Below, one piece after another: positions 51,807-60,547 of a stretch of 64,000 nt of DNA (position 1 is the first letter of the stretch; every line of letters begins with the position of its first letter). Below the pieces are notes generated by a model. It worked only from the letters and a program-made list of their open reading frames with translations, made no database searches and had not been told where the DNA came from. The stretch is from Archangium_A sp035910535 (GTDB lineage Bacteria > Myxococcota > Myxococcia > Myxococcales > Myxococcaceae): positions 248,001-312,000 of the forward strand of contig JAMHXF010000090.1 in NCBI GenBank assembly GCA_035910535.1, given 5' to 3'. A program made the position numbers and the translations under genes.

Positions 51807-52859
51807 CTAGAAGCGACCGGAGACGCTCACGCCGCCGCCCGCACCGGGCACCACGGTGACGTCACGGCCGAGGAACCACAGCAGACCGCCGGTGATGCCG
51901 AGCGCGCCGGCCGTCGCGAACAGCACGTTGGCCACGGTGGCCTGCGTGATGCGCAGCTGGTCCTGGTTGTAGAGCGCCACGGGGTCGTAGCCGCCGGCGT
52001 TGAGCGAGGTGCGAATGTTGGCGCCCGCCGTGTTGGCCGCGATGCCGAAGTACGTGCCGACGCCGGCCGCGACGACGCCGGCCACGAGCAGCGAGATGCC
52101 GACGGGCTTGAGCGGCGAGGTCTGCACCGTCTCGCGCACGTCGGCGACGGGCTTCACGTCTTCTTTCGGCGTGAGGGCCGGCTTCGCGTCTTCCTTCGGG
52201 GTGTCGGCTTTGGCGACCGCCGCCGGCGCGCTCTGCTTCACGGGCTTGCCCGCAGAGGCGAGGAACATGAGCTGGTCCTGCTTCTCGGTGAGCGCGGCGG
52301 CCCACCACTCGACCGTCGCTGCGTCGGTGTCGACGGCCGCTGCGCCGTTGGCCACGTTGGTGTCGACGGGCTTCCACGCGCCGCCGTCGGTGCGCAGGTA
52401 GAAGCGGATGTGCGTGATGAGCTTGAGCGGGTCGTTCTTCACGAACAACGAGACCTGCTTCACGCGGCCGTCTTCAGCGCCGGGCTCGAGCGCGCCGAGC
52501 TCGATGCCGCCGTTCTTCGCGTACCAGTCTTTGGCCGCCGCGATGACGCCCGCGACCTTGCCCTGGTACTTGCCGGTGAGGTCTCGCTTGCCGTCGAGCG
52601 CCAACACCGAGCGGAAGTTCTTCTCGGCGTCGTCGAGCTTGTTGAGTGATGCCAGCGCGAGGCCGCGGCTCTCGAGCAACGTGAGCAGCGCCTCGCGGTC
52701 GAGGCTGCCCTTCTTTTCAGCGGCGTCGAGGGCCTTGAGCGCGGCGTCGTATTTCTTCTGCGCGAGCAGCGTCTGCGCCTTCTGCAGGTCGGGGTAGCGC
52801 TGCGCTGTGGCCGTCGCGGCGCTCAGCGCGAGCGCCAGCAGCAACATTCGTTTCATCAC
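51807..52859 (-). CDS. TPR periplasmic/membrane protein
   Basis: Signal (MLLLALALSAATATAQ), TPR units at residues ~20-95 (LQKAQTLLAQKKYDAALKALDAAE, LASLNKLDDAEKNFRSVL), a beta region and an Ala/Lys/Pro linker, then two TM helices at the end (PVGISLLVAGVVAAGVGTYFG and ATVANVLFATAGALGITGGL). Similar layout to the TPR-PEGA gene at 46 kb but without the PEGA domain. Overlaps the Gly-rich lipoprotein by 4 nt and precedes the hemoglobin by 20 nt. Confidence 0.82.
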   Translation of the reverse strand: MMKRMLLLALALSAATATAQRYPDLQKAQTLLAQKKYDAALKALDAAEKKGSLDREALLTLLESRGLALASLNKLDDAEKNFRSVLALDGKRDLTGKYQGKVAGVIAAAKDWYAKNGGIELGALEPGAEDGRVKQVSLFVKNDPLKLITHIRFYLRTDGGAWKPVDTNVANGAAAVDTDAATVEWWAAALTEKQDQLMFLASAGKPVKQSAPAAVAKADTPKEDAKPALTPKEDVKPVADVRETVQTSPLKPVGISLLVAGVVAAGVGTYFGIAANTAGANIRTSLNAGGYDPVALYNQDQLRITQATVANVLFATAGALGITGGLLWFLGRDVTVVPGAGGGVSVSGRF

Positions 52860-53278
52860 TGCGCACCTCCGTCGAAGAAGTCGGGAGAGAAGCTGCGAGG
52901 TGCGTCGTCGGGCAGGCCGGTGAACTCGGCTGCGGGGCGCGGCGCGGTCGTGTCGCTCGTGCCGTCGACGATGAGCGTGCGCGCGTACTCGGTGAACTGC
53001 GTGGGGCCACCGCCGGTGCCGCCGCCAGTCATGCCGCCGCCGGTGCCACCACCGGTTGCGTCACCACCACCGGTGCCACCGCCGGTCGCGTCACCACCAC
53101 CAGTGCCACCGCCGGTCGCGTCACCACCACCTGTGCCACCGCCGGTCGCGTCACCACCACCTGTGCCACCACCCGTCACGCCGCCGTCGGGGTTGGGCAC
53201 GAGAGGGTCACAGCTACAGCCCTGGAAGCTCGCCGCGGCGATGGCGAACGCCGCTACTGCCATGCGGAAGTTCTTCAT
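52856..53278 (-). CDS. Gly-rich lipoprotein with TGGGTGGGDA repeats
   Basis: MKNFRMAVAAFAIAAASFQGC has a lipobox. Two Cys (CSCD), then about five GGGTGGGDAT units (30 bp each), a short acidic tail with FTGLPDDAPRSFSPDFF. Small enough to be a linker or surface tag; no enzyme domain. 7 nt after the DUF4331 gene and overlapping the TPR gene by 4 nt. Confidence 0.75.
   Translation of the reverse strand: MKNFRMAVAAFAIAAASFQGCSCDPLVPNPDGGVTGGGTGGGDATGGGTGGGDATGGGTGGGDATGGGTGGGDATGGGTGGGMTGGGTGGGPTQFTEYARTLIVDGTSDTTAPRPAAEFTGLPDDAPRSFSPDFFDGGAQ
53020..53175 (-). repeat. 30-bp Gly-rich tandem repeats
   Basis: Four or five units encoding GGGTGGGDAT; copies differ at one or two bases. Confidence 0.85.
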
Positions 53279-53285
53279 GTGCGCC

Positions 53286-54842
53286 TCACGGAGTGCCGGC
53301 GTTCGGCGTCTTCAGGTACGGGAACACGGCGTCGAAGTCCGAGTCGTCCTGCAGCACCGCGTCGTGGAAGGGAATCGCACCGGCGGGCGCGTCGTCGCCG
53401 CTGAGCAGAATGCCCATGCTGACGCGCAGCGCGATGTCGACCACGTCGTCACCGGGGCGCCGGCCGTTGGGGAAGCCCGCGACGTCGCAGCCGGGGTTAC
53501 CGGGCGTGACGACGGGGCCCATGGTGGCGCTGCGGCCGGCGAAGCAGTCGAGCGCGCCGAGGTTGTTCTGCGAGCCCGCAGGCGTGACGGGGAGCGCGGT
53601 GTTGAGCCGCACCTGCTCGGCGACGGCGGGCGTGGTGTTGGTGCCGTTGAAGGCGTTGACGCCCGGCACGCCCGTGAGGAACGCGGTGATGAGGTCGGTG
53701 CGCGGGAAGACGCGCGGCGCGCCGACGCCGAAGAGCGCCTCGATGAGCGCGGGCAGCGTCGGGTTCGTCACGTACGGCGCGAAGTTGGTGAGGTCGTCTT
53801 TGGGTTCGCTGGAGTTGAAGCGGTCTTTGTCGGGCACGCCGATGACGACCTCGTTGACCAGCGGCATGCCGAGCCGGCTGACCTGGGCCCACGCGCCGCC
53901 TTCACGCGCCGGCGTGGTGAAGGTCGCCGTGGGGTTGATGACGCGCGCCTGTCGCACGCTGGCCGTCGACCAACCGCCGATGACGTCGCCGCCGGCCGCG
54001 TTGGTGAGGCAGCTCTTGTCGACCTCCATGGCGATGGTCGACACGTTCTTGTTGGCGATGGGGTTGGGCACCGCGCCGCGCAGCGAGTTGTCGGTGATGA
54101 CGCCGGCCGGCGCGTTGACGAGGTCGAAGATGGTGCCGAGGTTCACGGCGAAGCCCTCTTTGCGCTGCCCGACGAAGATGCGCGCGGGAATGCCGCAGCC
54201 GGGAATGGTGGCCTCGTAGATGAACGACTGTGCGTAGGCGGCGTAGGTGTTGCCGGGGAAGGTCTTGGAGCCAATGTTGTCGATGGGCTTCTCGAACGTC
54301 GTGCCGCCGCCCATGCGCGAGACGGGCTGCGCGGTGCCGGTGCGCCGCGCGCCGCGCACCACGTTGACGGTGTACGTCTCGAGCAGGCCCTGACCTGCGC
54401 CGATGCGCGTGAAGCCGCCGTCGGCCTGGCCGATGGGCGCCGCGTTGATCAACGGAATCGCGACCGACTGCGCCGCGCCACCGTCAGGCTGCGCGATGGT
54501 GAGCGGCACGCCGCGGCCGCCGTTGGCCAGCGTGTTGGTGAAGCGGAACTGGAACGTCAGGTCTTCGACGGCGTCGCCCGTGTTGTCGATGTGGAGCTCG
54601 TAGAGCGCCTCGGGGTCCATCGAGAAATAGTTGGGGCCACCGTACGCGTCTTGCAGCGGCTGGAAGTTCGCGATGACGGTGACGAAGTTGCTGCGCCCCG
54701 TCTCGTAGCTGCTGAAGAGGTAGAAGTCGGTGCCGTCGACCTTGGGGTTCTTGGTGATGAAGGGAGCCTCCCGGTGGCTCGACGCGAGCGCGAAGCTCGA
54801 CGCGAGGACCGCCACACCTGCAAAACGAACCAGAGAACGCAT
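53286..54842 (-). CDS. DUF4331 family secreted protein
   Basis: 518 aa. Signal (MRSLVRFAGVAVLASSFALA) followed directly by the family's opening SSHREAPFITKNPKVDGTDFYLF. Later blocks match: NFVTVIANFQPLQDAYGGPNYFSMDPEALYELHIDN, SVRQARVINPT and NGRRPGDDVVDIALRV (each used only as a family mark). The function of DUF4331 is not known; members are secreted and often sit with TPR or cytochrome genes. A strong SD (GGAGG) lies 7 nt before the ATG, so this begins the operon through the cytochrome gene. No haem motif of its own. Confidence 0.88.
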   Translation of the reverse strand: MRSLVRFAGVAVLASSFALASSHREAPFITKNPKVDGTDFYLFSSYETGRSNFVTVIANFQPLQDAYGGPNYFSMDPEALYELHIDNTGDAVEDLTFQFRFTNTLANGGRGVPLTIAQPDGGAAQSVAIPLINAAPIGQADGGFTRIGAGQGLLETYTVNVVRGARRTGTAQPVSRMGGGTTFEKPIDNIGSKTFPGNTYAAYAQSFIYEATIPGCGIPARIFVGQRKEGFAVNLGTIFDLVNAPAGVITDNSLRGAVPNPIANKNVSTIAMEVDKSCLTNAAGGDVIGGWSTASVRQARVINPTATFTTPAREGGAWAQVSRLGMPLVNEVVIGVPDKDRFNSSEPKDDLTNFAPYVTNPTLPALIEALFGVGAPRVFPRTDLITAFLTGVPGVNAFNGTNTTPAVAEQVRLNTALPVTPAGSQNNLGALDCFAGRSATMGPVVTPGNPGCDVAGFPNGRRPGDDVVDIALRVSMGILLSGDDAPAGAIPFHDAVLQDDSDFDAVFPYLKTPNAGTP

Positions 54843-55004
54843 GCGCTTACCTCCGTGAATGACGCTGAACGCGCCTTTCGCGTGGTGTGGGTCTTCTGGT
54901 TTTTGCGGTGATTTGTTTTCTCTTTCTCGGCGGTTGCCGAACCCGAGGGTGGACGGTGACGGCGCGCTTCAACGCAGAGCGACGACGAGACCCGAGGGGA
55001 GAAA

Positions 55005-55035
55005 GGGAGCAGGTGCCGCAGCGACACCTGCTCCC
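55005..55035 (-). terminator. 11-bp perfect hairpin after the large lipoprotein gene
   Basis: GGGAGCAGGTG / CACCTGCTCCC with a 9-nt loop, located 10-40 nt past the minus-strand stop at 55045. Followed on the minus strand by TTTC, a weak U run. Also faces the DUF4331 operon from 160 nt upstream, so it could insulate it. Confidence 0.6.
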
Positions 55036-55044
55036 GGTGCTTCG

Positions 55045-57525
55045 TTACGGAGCGACGAGCGCGCTGGCCGGGCCGGTTGAGTAGCCGGAGCCAGTCACCT
55101 GCACCTGGCCGGTGCCGTTCGGCGCGAAGATGCGGTTGGCAGGCACTTTGACCGAGACCGACGGGTTCACGCTCTTGACCTCCACCTCGTCGATGGTGGC
55201 CGTCAGCGCGTCTTCAGAGATGCAGAACGAGCGATCCGTCGCGATGCGGCGCCGCACCATGAGCTGGTCTTTGCTGAAGTCGGGCCGGTAGGGGATCAGA
55301 TCGTCCGGGCGCAAGATGTGAGTCTTCGTGCCCCACCAATCACTGACGCCCTCGTGCTTGAGGCCGGCGCCGATGGCGTTGGAGTCGAGATCCGCTGGAG
55401 CCCGGAACGTGGCCGGGTCGTGTCTCCAGTCGACGCGAACGTTGCCGCGCCAGTCCCACGATGAGGTCGTCACGTTGGCGTCGCGGTACTCCTGCGGCAC
55501 CGACGAGTAGAGGTCGAGCATGCTCCGGTCGAAAAAGCCCCACGGGATTGCAGCGCCGGCTCCATACGCAGCGACGTTATTCGCCCGGACTGTCTGTCTC
55601 ACGCCAGCCCTCGGAATCGTCGTGCCGCTCGCCCCGCTGGCCGCGCCGACCGTGAACCGAGCCGGCGCAGGCAGCTGCGATGACCAACACGCCGCGCGGG
55701 GATCCGCCCAGCAGTCCTTCTGCAGAATGATTCGTCGGTGCGTGTTGCCCTGGTACGTGAACGTCGCCTCGGTCGCCTTCGCCGTGTTGCCCCGCGCTGC
55801 GTAGCCCATGGAGTTCACGCGCGATGAATCGAACATGGTGTCGAACAGGCGAACTTCGGGCAGCACCGTCACGACCTCGTCGTTCGCGACGTGGATATTG
55901 CGGTCGCACGCGGTGAGCGAGTTGATCCACTCAGTGGGGTTCTGCTCGAACCACCACTGGCCCAGGTACGGCGGCACGTCGAAGTCGAAAGGAGAGTCGT
56001 CGTCGGGTATCGGCCACGTCGTCGGGAAGTCCGGCGCGCCCAGTACGCCGTCCATGCGCCAATAGCCGGTGCACTCACCGCAGCTCAGGCCGAGTCGGCC
56101 CATGGCCTTTCTGACTTCACCTGGCTCTGCTCGCGCCACTTTCGCGAACCGGAACTTTCGCGACGCGAACTTTTCGACCTCCGCCGGCCGACGGAGTTGG
56201 CCCTCGAACAACACGAACGCCAGGCGCGGCAGCACGAGGCTGAAGTCGCGCACCGAGGTGTCGCGGGTCCAGCACGTCGAGTTCAGCCGGTCGGCGCGGA
56301 GCACGGTCGTCAGATACGAGACGTCGAATTGGCCAATCGGCGACAGCTGCTTCCCATACCTGCTCATCACGGCTTCGTTGGGTTGCAGCCGCGTGTTGAG
56401 GAGAAGGTCCTTCGTCACCGTGGTGCGCGCGTCGGTGAAGGAGGCGGCCATGTACGGTCGCAGCGTGAACGTCTTGACGAAGCCGTCTCTCGAGCGGACC
56501 TCGCCGTGGCCGTCGTAGGCGTGCGTTTGCACGAGCCCGCGCGTCGGCGGGATCTGCGGTGGCACGAGCGCGTTGGGGGAGCAGAACGACGTGCCATCCT
56601 CCGCCACCGAAGGCGAACCGGTGAGCAGCAGCGCGCCATTGCTGTCGAAGCCCAGGCCCGTCGCCGCGAAATGCTCGAAATGCAGCAGGATTCCCTTCTC
56701 GAGGATGCCGATGAGTGAGGGCACGCCGACGAGATCCATCGCAGGCTGGAGCAACCAGCTGATTGTTGTCGGGAGGTTCGAGACCACGGGATGTGCCGGG
56801 AAGTCAGGATTCTCGACCATGACCGCCGTCTCGCCCTGAAGACACGAGATGAACTGCTCGCCACACGGCGTCGGATTGAGCGAAGCATCGACGGCAGTAA
56901 CGATCTGCGCATTGCAGACGATGGTCACTCTCGGGACGTTGATGAAGTACCCGTCAGGTGCGCTCAATGAACCTTGATTCCGAAGACCCAACCCCACGCT
57001 CAGTCCCGTCACGACGGCAGTGACCGTGAACGTTCGGCCCAGCGTGCTGCCGCTGCCGTTCATCGGAACAATGGAGATGCTGGCCAGTTCGCCTTTGATG
57101 CGGTTCATCACCAGGTCTCCACCCAGCACCGGCAGTGGGACCGAGTTCCACTTGCCGTCTGCATTGGGTGGGAGCTGCTCCTGCACGCCGGCAATCACGC
57201 GCGAGTCACACACGGCGAGGTCGGTTTCCAGCGGCGCGACGCCCACGCTGCGCGCCCAGATGTCCGCTTGCTCTGTCGTCGCCAGGCCCAGGCTGATCGT
57301 CGTCATCGAAGGCGCGTCGCGCCACTCGTGCTGGAACACCACCCGGTTCGGGTTGTCGTCTTTTACGGTGCTCGGGATCAGCGGATTTACCAGCTGGAGC
57401 GGGAGCCCCTGCGACAACGTCTGAGCCACCGTTGGTGGCAACGTCACCACGGGTAGATCGACCCCCACGCGACACCCACTCGCAAAGACCACAGCCGACA
57501 CGACCAACAACCATCTCGAGCTCAT
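55045..57525 (-). CDS. Large lipoprotein of unknown function
   Basis: 826 aa; no family recognised. Start at 57525 has a clear SD (GGGAGG) and gives MSSRWLLVVSAVVFASGC with a lipobox; the upstream 291 codons belong to the gsk gene on the other strand and its promoter. A beta-rich first half contains several VT/IS-rich stretches and Cys-loop segments (CNAQIVTAVDASLNPTPCG); the second half has paired Cys (SCGECTGYW, DCWADPRAACW) and a PDDDSPFDFDVPPY motif. The protein ends with VQVTGSGYSTGP. Base composition is slightly less GC-biased at third positions than its neighbours. It might be a phage- or slime-related surface protein, but that is a guess. Confidence 0.8.
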   Translation of the reverse strand: MSSRWLLVVSAVVFASGCRVGVDLPVVTLPPTVAQTLSQGLPLQLVNPLIPSTVKDDNPNRVVFQHEWRDAPSMTTISLGLATTEQADIWARSVGVAPLETDLAVCDSRVIAGVQEQLPPNADGKWNSVPLPVLGGDLVMNRIKGELASISIVPMNGSGSTLGRTFTVTAVVTGLSVGLGLRNQGSLSAPDGYFINVPRVTIVCNAQIVTAVDASLNPTPCGEQFISCLQGETAVMVENPDFPAHPVVSNLPTTISWLLQPAMDLVGVPSLIGILEKGILLHFEHFAATGLGFDSNGALLLTGSPSVAEDGTSFCSPNALVPPQIPPTRGLVQTHAYDGHGEVRSRDGFVKTFTLRPYMAASFTDARTTVTKDLLLNTRLQPNEAVMSRYGKQLSPIGQFDVSYLTTVLRADRLNSTCWTRDTSVRDFSLVLPRLAFVLFEGQLRRPAEVEKFASRKFRFAKVARAEPGEVRKAMGRLGLSCGECTGYWRMDGVLGAPDFPTTWPIPDDDSPFDFDVPPYLGQWWFEQNPTEWINSLTACDRNIHVANDEVVTVLPEVRLFDTMFDSSRVNSMGYAARGNTAKATEATFTYQGNTHRRIILQKDCWADPRAACWSSQLPAPARFTVGAASGASGTTIPRAGVRQTVRANNVAAYGAGAAIPWGFFDRSMLDLYSSVPQEYRDANVTTSSWDWRGNVRVDWRHDPATFRAPADLDSNAIGAGLKHEGVSDWWGTKTHILRPDDLIPYRPDFSKDQLMVRRRIATDRSFCISEDALTATIDEVEVKSVNPSVSVKVPANRIFAPNGTGQVQVTGSGYSTGPASALVAP

Positions 57526-57644
57526 GAACGCCTCCCATCGGGTTGGTACGACGCGCGAACCCTCCCCTGCGGGCACATGACGGCGCTCGCCAAAGCGTTG
57601 CAGCAAGGCGTCAATCGAACGGGGACGTGACGCAGCGAAACTGC

Positions 57645-57650
57645 TAGCGA
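57645..57650 (+). promoter_or_regulatory. Extended -10-like TGC-TAGCGA, 7 nt before GTG
   Basis: TAGCGA preceded by TGC (an extended -10 form), then ACCGCTC and GTG at 57658. Confidence 0.5.
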
Positions 57651-57657
57651 ACCGCTC

Positions 57658-58965
57658 GTGCGGTTCCCCGGACGTCGCAAGCACAAGCACTACTTTCCCG
57701 TTCACGCGCAGGACCAGCTCGTTCAGCGGCCCAGCGCTCCTGCCCCGCAGGTGAAGACGCACGTCGTGGGCATCGACCAGACGCTGGTCGACATCGACGC
57801 GCGCGTGCCCGAGGCGTTGCTGGCCCGCTACGAGCTGCCGAAAGGCGCGTCGACCGTCATCGACGACGAGCGCGCGGCGCGGCTCTACGACGAGCTGCTC
57901 AACAACGCGCACATCTCGTACGAGTTCGCCGGCGGCACCATCGGCAACACGCTGCACGACTATTCGCTGCTCGCTGACGACGCGTCGATTCTGCTCGGCG
58001 TGATGAGCGAGTCGATTCGTGTCGGCACGTCGGGGTACCGCTACCTGTCGAACACCTCGAGCCGCGTGAACCTCGACCACCTGCAGCCGGTGAACGGGCC
58101 CATCGGCCGGTGCTTCGTGCTGGTGACTCCCGACGGCGAGCGCACCTTCGCCATCAGCGCCGGGCAGATGAACGGGCTGCGGCCGGAGAGCGTCGCTGCG
58201 TCGGTGTTCGACGACGCGTCGTGCCTCGTCATCTCGTCGTACCTGCTGCGCTGCAAAGACGGCGAGCCGATGCCCGCAGCGACGCTGCGCGCCATCGAGC
58301 TGGCGAAGGCCCGCCACGTGCCGGTGGTGCTGACGCTGGGCACGCGCTTCGTCATCGAAGAGCGGCCGGAGTTCTGGCGCGCCTTCATTTCGGAGCACGT
58401 CGACATCGTGGCGATGAATGAAGAAGAAGGCGCCGCGCTCACCGGCCAGTCAGACCCGCTGCTCGCGTGCCAGAAGGTGCTCGAGTACGCCGAGCTGGTG
58501 TTGTGCACCGCAGGCGCGGCCGGGCTGTACCTCGCGGGCTACACCGACGACGAGGTGAAGCGCGAGACGCGCTACCCGCTGCTGCCCGGCGCCATTCCCG
58601 AGTTCAACCGCTACGAGTTCAGCCGACCCATCGCGAAACGTGATTGCACGAATCCAGTCATGGTCTTCGCGCACATCTCGCCGTACCACGGCGGTCCTGA
58701 GCAGATTACGAGCGCCAACGGTGCGGGTGACGCGGCGTTGGCGGCATTGCTCCACGACATTTCGGCAAACCGGTACCACCTGGCGCGCGTACCGAACTCG
58801 TCGAAGCACGCGCGCAAGTTCATGACCTACTCGTCGATGAGCCAGATCTGCCGATACGCCAACCGCGTCAGCTACGAGGTGCTGCTGCAGTCTGCCGCGC
58901 GCCTGACGCGTGGCCTGCCCGAGCGTGAAGAAGGCCTCGAAGACGAAAAGTACTGGGCGCAGTGA
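57658..58965 (+). CDS. gsk: Inosine-guanosine kinase
   Basis: Phosphorylates inosine and guanosine to IMP and GMP in purine salvage; PfkB/ribokinase fold. Sequence is strikingly close to the enterobacterial Gsk over its whole length: FPGRRKHKHYFPV at the start, VVGIDQTLVDI, FAGGTIGNT, DGPIGRCF-type block, SSYLLRCKDGEPMP, VVLTLGTRFVI, MNEEE, the catalytic NGAGDAALAALLHD near residue 352, PNSSKHARKF and RLTRGLPERE. 435 aa against 434 in E. coli. GTG start. First of four co-directional genes joined by overlaps. Such conservation to gammaproteobacteria raises transfer as a possibility. Confidence 0.95.
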   Translation: MRFPGRRKHKHYFPVHAQDQLVQRPSAPAPQVKTHVVGIDQTLVDIDARVPEALLARYELPKGASTVIDDERAARLYDELLNNAHISYEFAGGTIGNTLHDYSLLADDASILLGVMSESIRVGTSGYRYLSNTSSRVNLDHLQPVNGPIGRCFVLVTPDGERTFAISAGQMNGLRPESVAASVFDDASCLVISSYLLRCKDGEPMPAATLRAIELAKARHVPVVLTLGTRFVIEERPEFWRAFISEHVDIVAMNEEEGAALTGQSDPLLACQKVLEYAELVLCTAGAAGLYLAGYTDDEVKRETRYPLLPGAIPEFNRYEFSRPIAKRDCTNPVMVFAHISPYHGGPEQITSANGAGDAALAALLHDISANRYHLARVPNSSKHARKFMTYSSMSQICRYANRVSYEVLLQSAARLTRGLPEREEGLEDEKYWAQ

Positions 58966-59438
58966 TGCGCCTGGCTCTTGCGCTGAGCGCGCTGCTCTTG
59001 CTCGGTGGTTGCCGATGCCGCTCCGGCGAGTCACGTGACGCCGACCTCGCGCGGCTCCCGCAAAGTGGGGGCTCCCTGGGTGACCAGTTTGCGGCCGAAG
59101 CAGCGGCCAGACCCGAGGGTGCCCCGTCGCTCGAGAAGCTGGCTGCGGCGCTGGCGCCCGCTGGGCTCGTGCTCGGCCCCACGCGGCAGGTGTTCGGTCG
59201 AAAGCACCTCGCGGTGTACTGCGCGTCGGCTGACGTGGGCGGCATGACGTTGACCCTGTGTGAGTACCCGTCGGCCGAGCAGGCGGCGCGCGGCGAGCTC
59301 GAGTCGAACCTGCTCTTCGACAAGGTGAGCGGGCATCACTCGAAGGTGCGTCGGCAGTCGGCGCTGCATGTGGTGGCGCGCTCCGACGCTTCTGCTGAAC
59401 AACTCGCCGCCGTCTGGGCTGCCTTCGAGGCGCTGTGA
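58965..59438 (+). CDS. Small lipoprotein
   Basis: A 157-aa protein. Start ATG shares one base with the gsk stop (TGATG); a GTG three nt earlier is an alternative. Lipobox LLGGC, then CRC; a helical linker, and a ~100-residue compact domain (LAAALAPAGLVLGPTRQVFGRKHLAVYCASADVGGMTLTLCEY). Two Cys may pair. No family recognised. Second gene of the gsk run. Confidence 0.78.
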   Translation: MRLALALSALLLLGGCRCRSGESRDADLARLPQSGGSLGDQFAAEAAARPEGAPSLEKLAAALAPAGLVLGPTRQVFGRKHLAVYCASADVGGMTLTLCEYPSAEQAARGELESNLLFDKVSGHHSKVRRQSALHVVARSDASAEQLAAVWAAFEAL

Positions 59439-60547
59439 CGCGCGGCACGTGGGCGGTGCTCGGCGGCGGGCTGGTGGTGACGCTCGTCTTCGTGTTGCGG
59501 CAGGCGCCTCCGGAGCCCGACGCCTTCGTCCCGAAGTCTGACGATGAGGTGTTGGCGCACGTGTCGGGGCGCGTCGGTGATGCGGGCGTGGCGTCGCCCG
59601 AAGCGGCGGCCCTGCAGGCGAAGGCGTTGATTGTCGCCGCGCGCAAGGCCGGTGGAGACCCGCGCCTGTTGGGGCGCGCGCAGGCGGTGTTGTCGCCGTG
59701 GTGGCACGACGCGGCGCCGCCGGCACCGGTGCGGTTGATGCGCGCCACGTTGAAGCAATCGCAGCACGACTTCGAAGGCGCGCTGGTGGACCTCGACGCG
59801 CTCGTGAAGGCCGACGCGAGCGACGCGCAGGCGTGGCTGACGCGGGCCACGGTGCTGCAGGTGTTGGGTCGCTACGACGAGGCGATGACGTCGTGCGACG
59901 CGCTGGCGACGTTGGTTTCCGTGGAAACCTTGACGGTGTGTCGCGCTCCGTTGCTGGCGTTGACGGGGCGGTCTGACGAGGCGGTGCAGTCGGTGGCCGC
60001 GTTCAACGCGCCGTGGGCGTTGTCGGTGCTGGGTGAGCTGCAGCGGTGGCGTGGTGAAGAGGTCGAGGCGCAGCGGTCGCTGCGTGGGGCGTTGGCGGTC
60101 GACCCGACCGACACGTACACGCGGTTGCTGCTCGCTGAGTCGCTGCGCGCGAGTGGAAAGTCGACCGAGGTCGCGGCGCTGTTCGCCGAGCGCACCGTGA
60201 ATGACGCGGAGCTGTTGGTGTGGGTGCTCTCGCAAGACGGCGCAGACTCGAAGGAGCGCAGCGAACTGGCGGCGCGGGTGAAGGCCTCGCGCGCGCGCGG
60301 CGAGACGCTGCATCGCCGTGAAGAGGCGCGGTTCGCGTTGAAGGTCGAAGAAGACGTGCCGCTGGCGCTCGAGCTGGCGGTCGCGAACTGGAAGGTGCAG
60401 CGAGAGCCCGCCGACGCGGAGGTGCTGTTGGAGGCTGCGGTGGCCGCGCGTGATGCTGCGGCCGCGGCGCCGGTGGTGCAGTGGCTGCAGTCGAGCGGGT
60501 TTCAGCACCCGGGGTTGACGAAGCTCGTCGCGGAGCTTCAGCGATGA
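59435..60547 (+). CDS. Membrane-anchored TPR protein
   Basis: One N-terminal helix (GTWAVLGGGLVVTLVFVL) anchors ~330 residues of helical repeats: LKQSQHDFEGALVDLDALVKADASDAQAWLTRAT, LLALTGRSDEAVQSVAAF, LGELQRWRGEEVEAQRSLRGALAVDPTDTYTRLLLAE. TPR proteins often lie beside HupE/UreJ genes, as here. GTG start with a 4-nt overlap on each side. Confidence 0.85.
   Translation: MTRGTWAVLGGGLVVTLVFVLRQAPPEPDAFVPKSDDEVLAHVSGRVGDAGVASPEAAALQAKALIVAARKAGGDPRLLGRAQAVLSPWWHDAAPPAPVRLMRATLKQSQHDFEGALVDLDALVKADASDAQAWLTRATVLQVLGRYDEAMTSCDALATLVSVETLTVCRAPLLALTGRSDEAVQSVAAFNAPWALSVLGELQRWRGEEVEAQRSLRGALAVDPTDTYTRLLLAESLRASGKSTEVAALFAERTVNDAELLVWVLSQDGADSKERSELAARVKASRARGETLHRREEARFALKVEEDVPLALELAVANWKVQREPADAEVLLEAAVAARDAAAAAPVVQWLQSSGFQHPGLTKLVAELQR

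Noticed and set aside
57526..58398. 291-codon N-terminal extension of the large lipoprotein
   Set aside because: It is antisense to gsk; the SD and signal peptide place the start at 57525.
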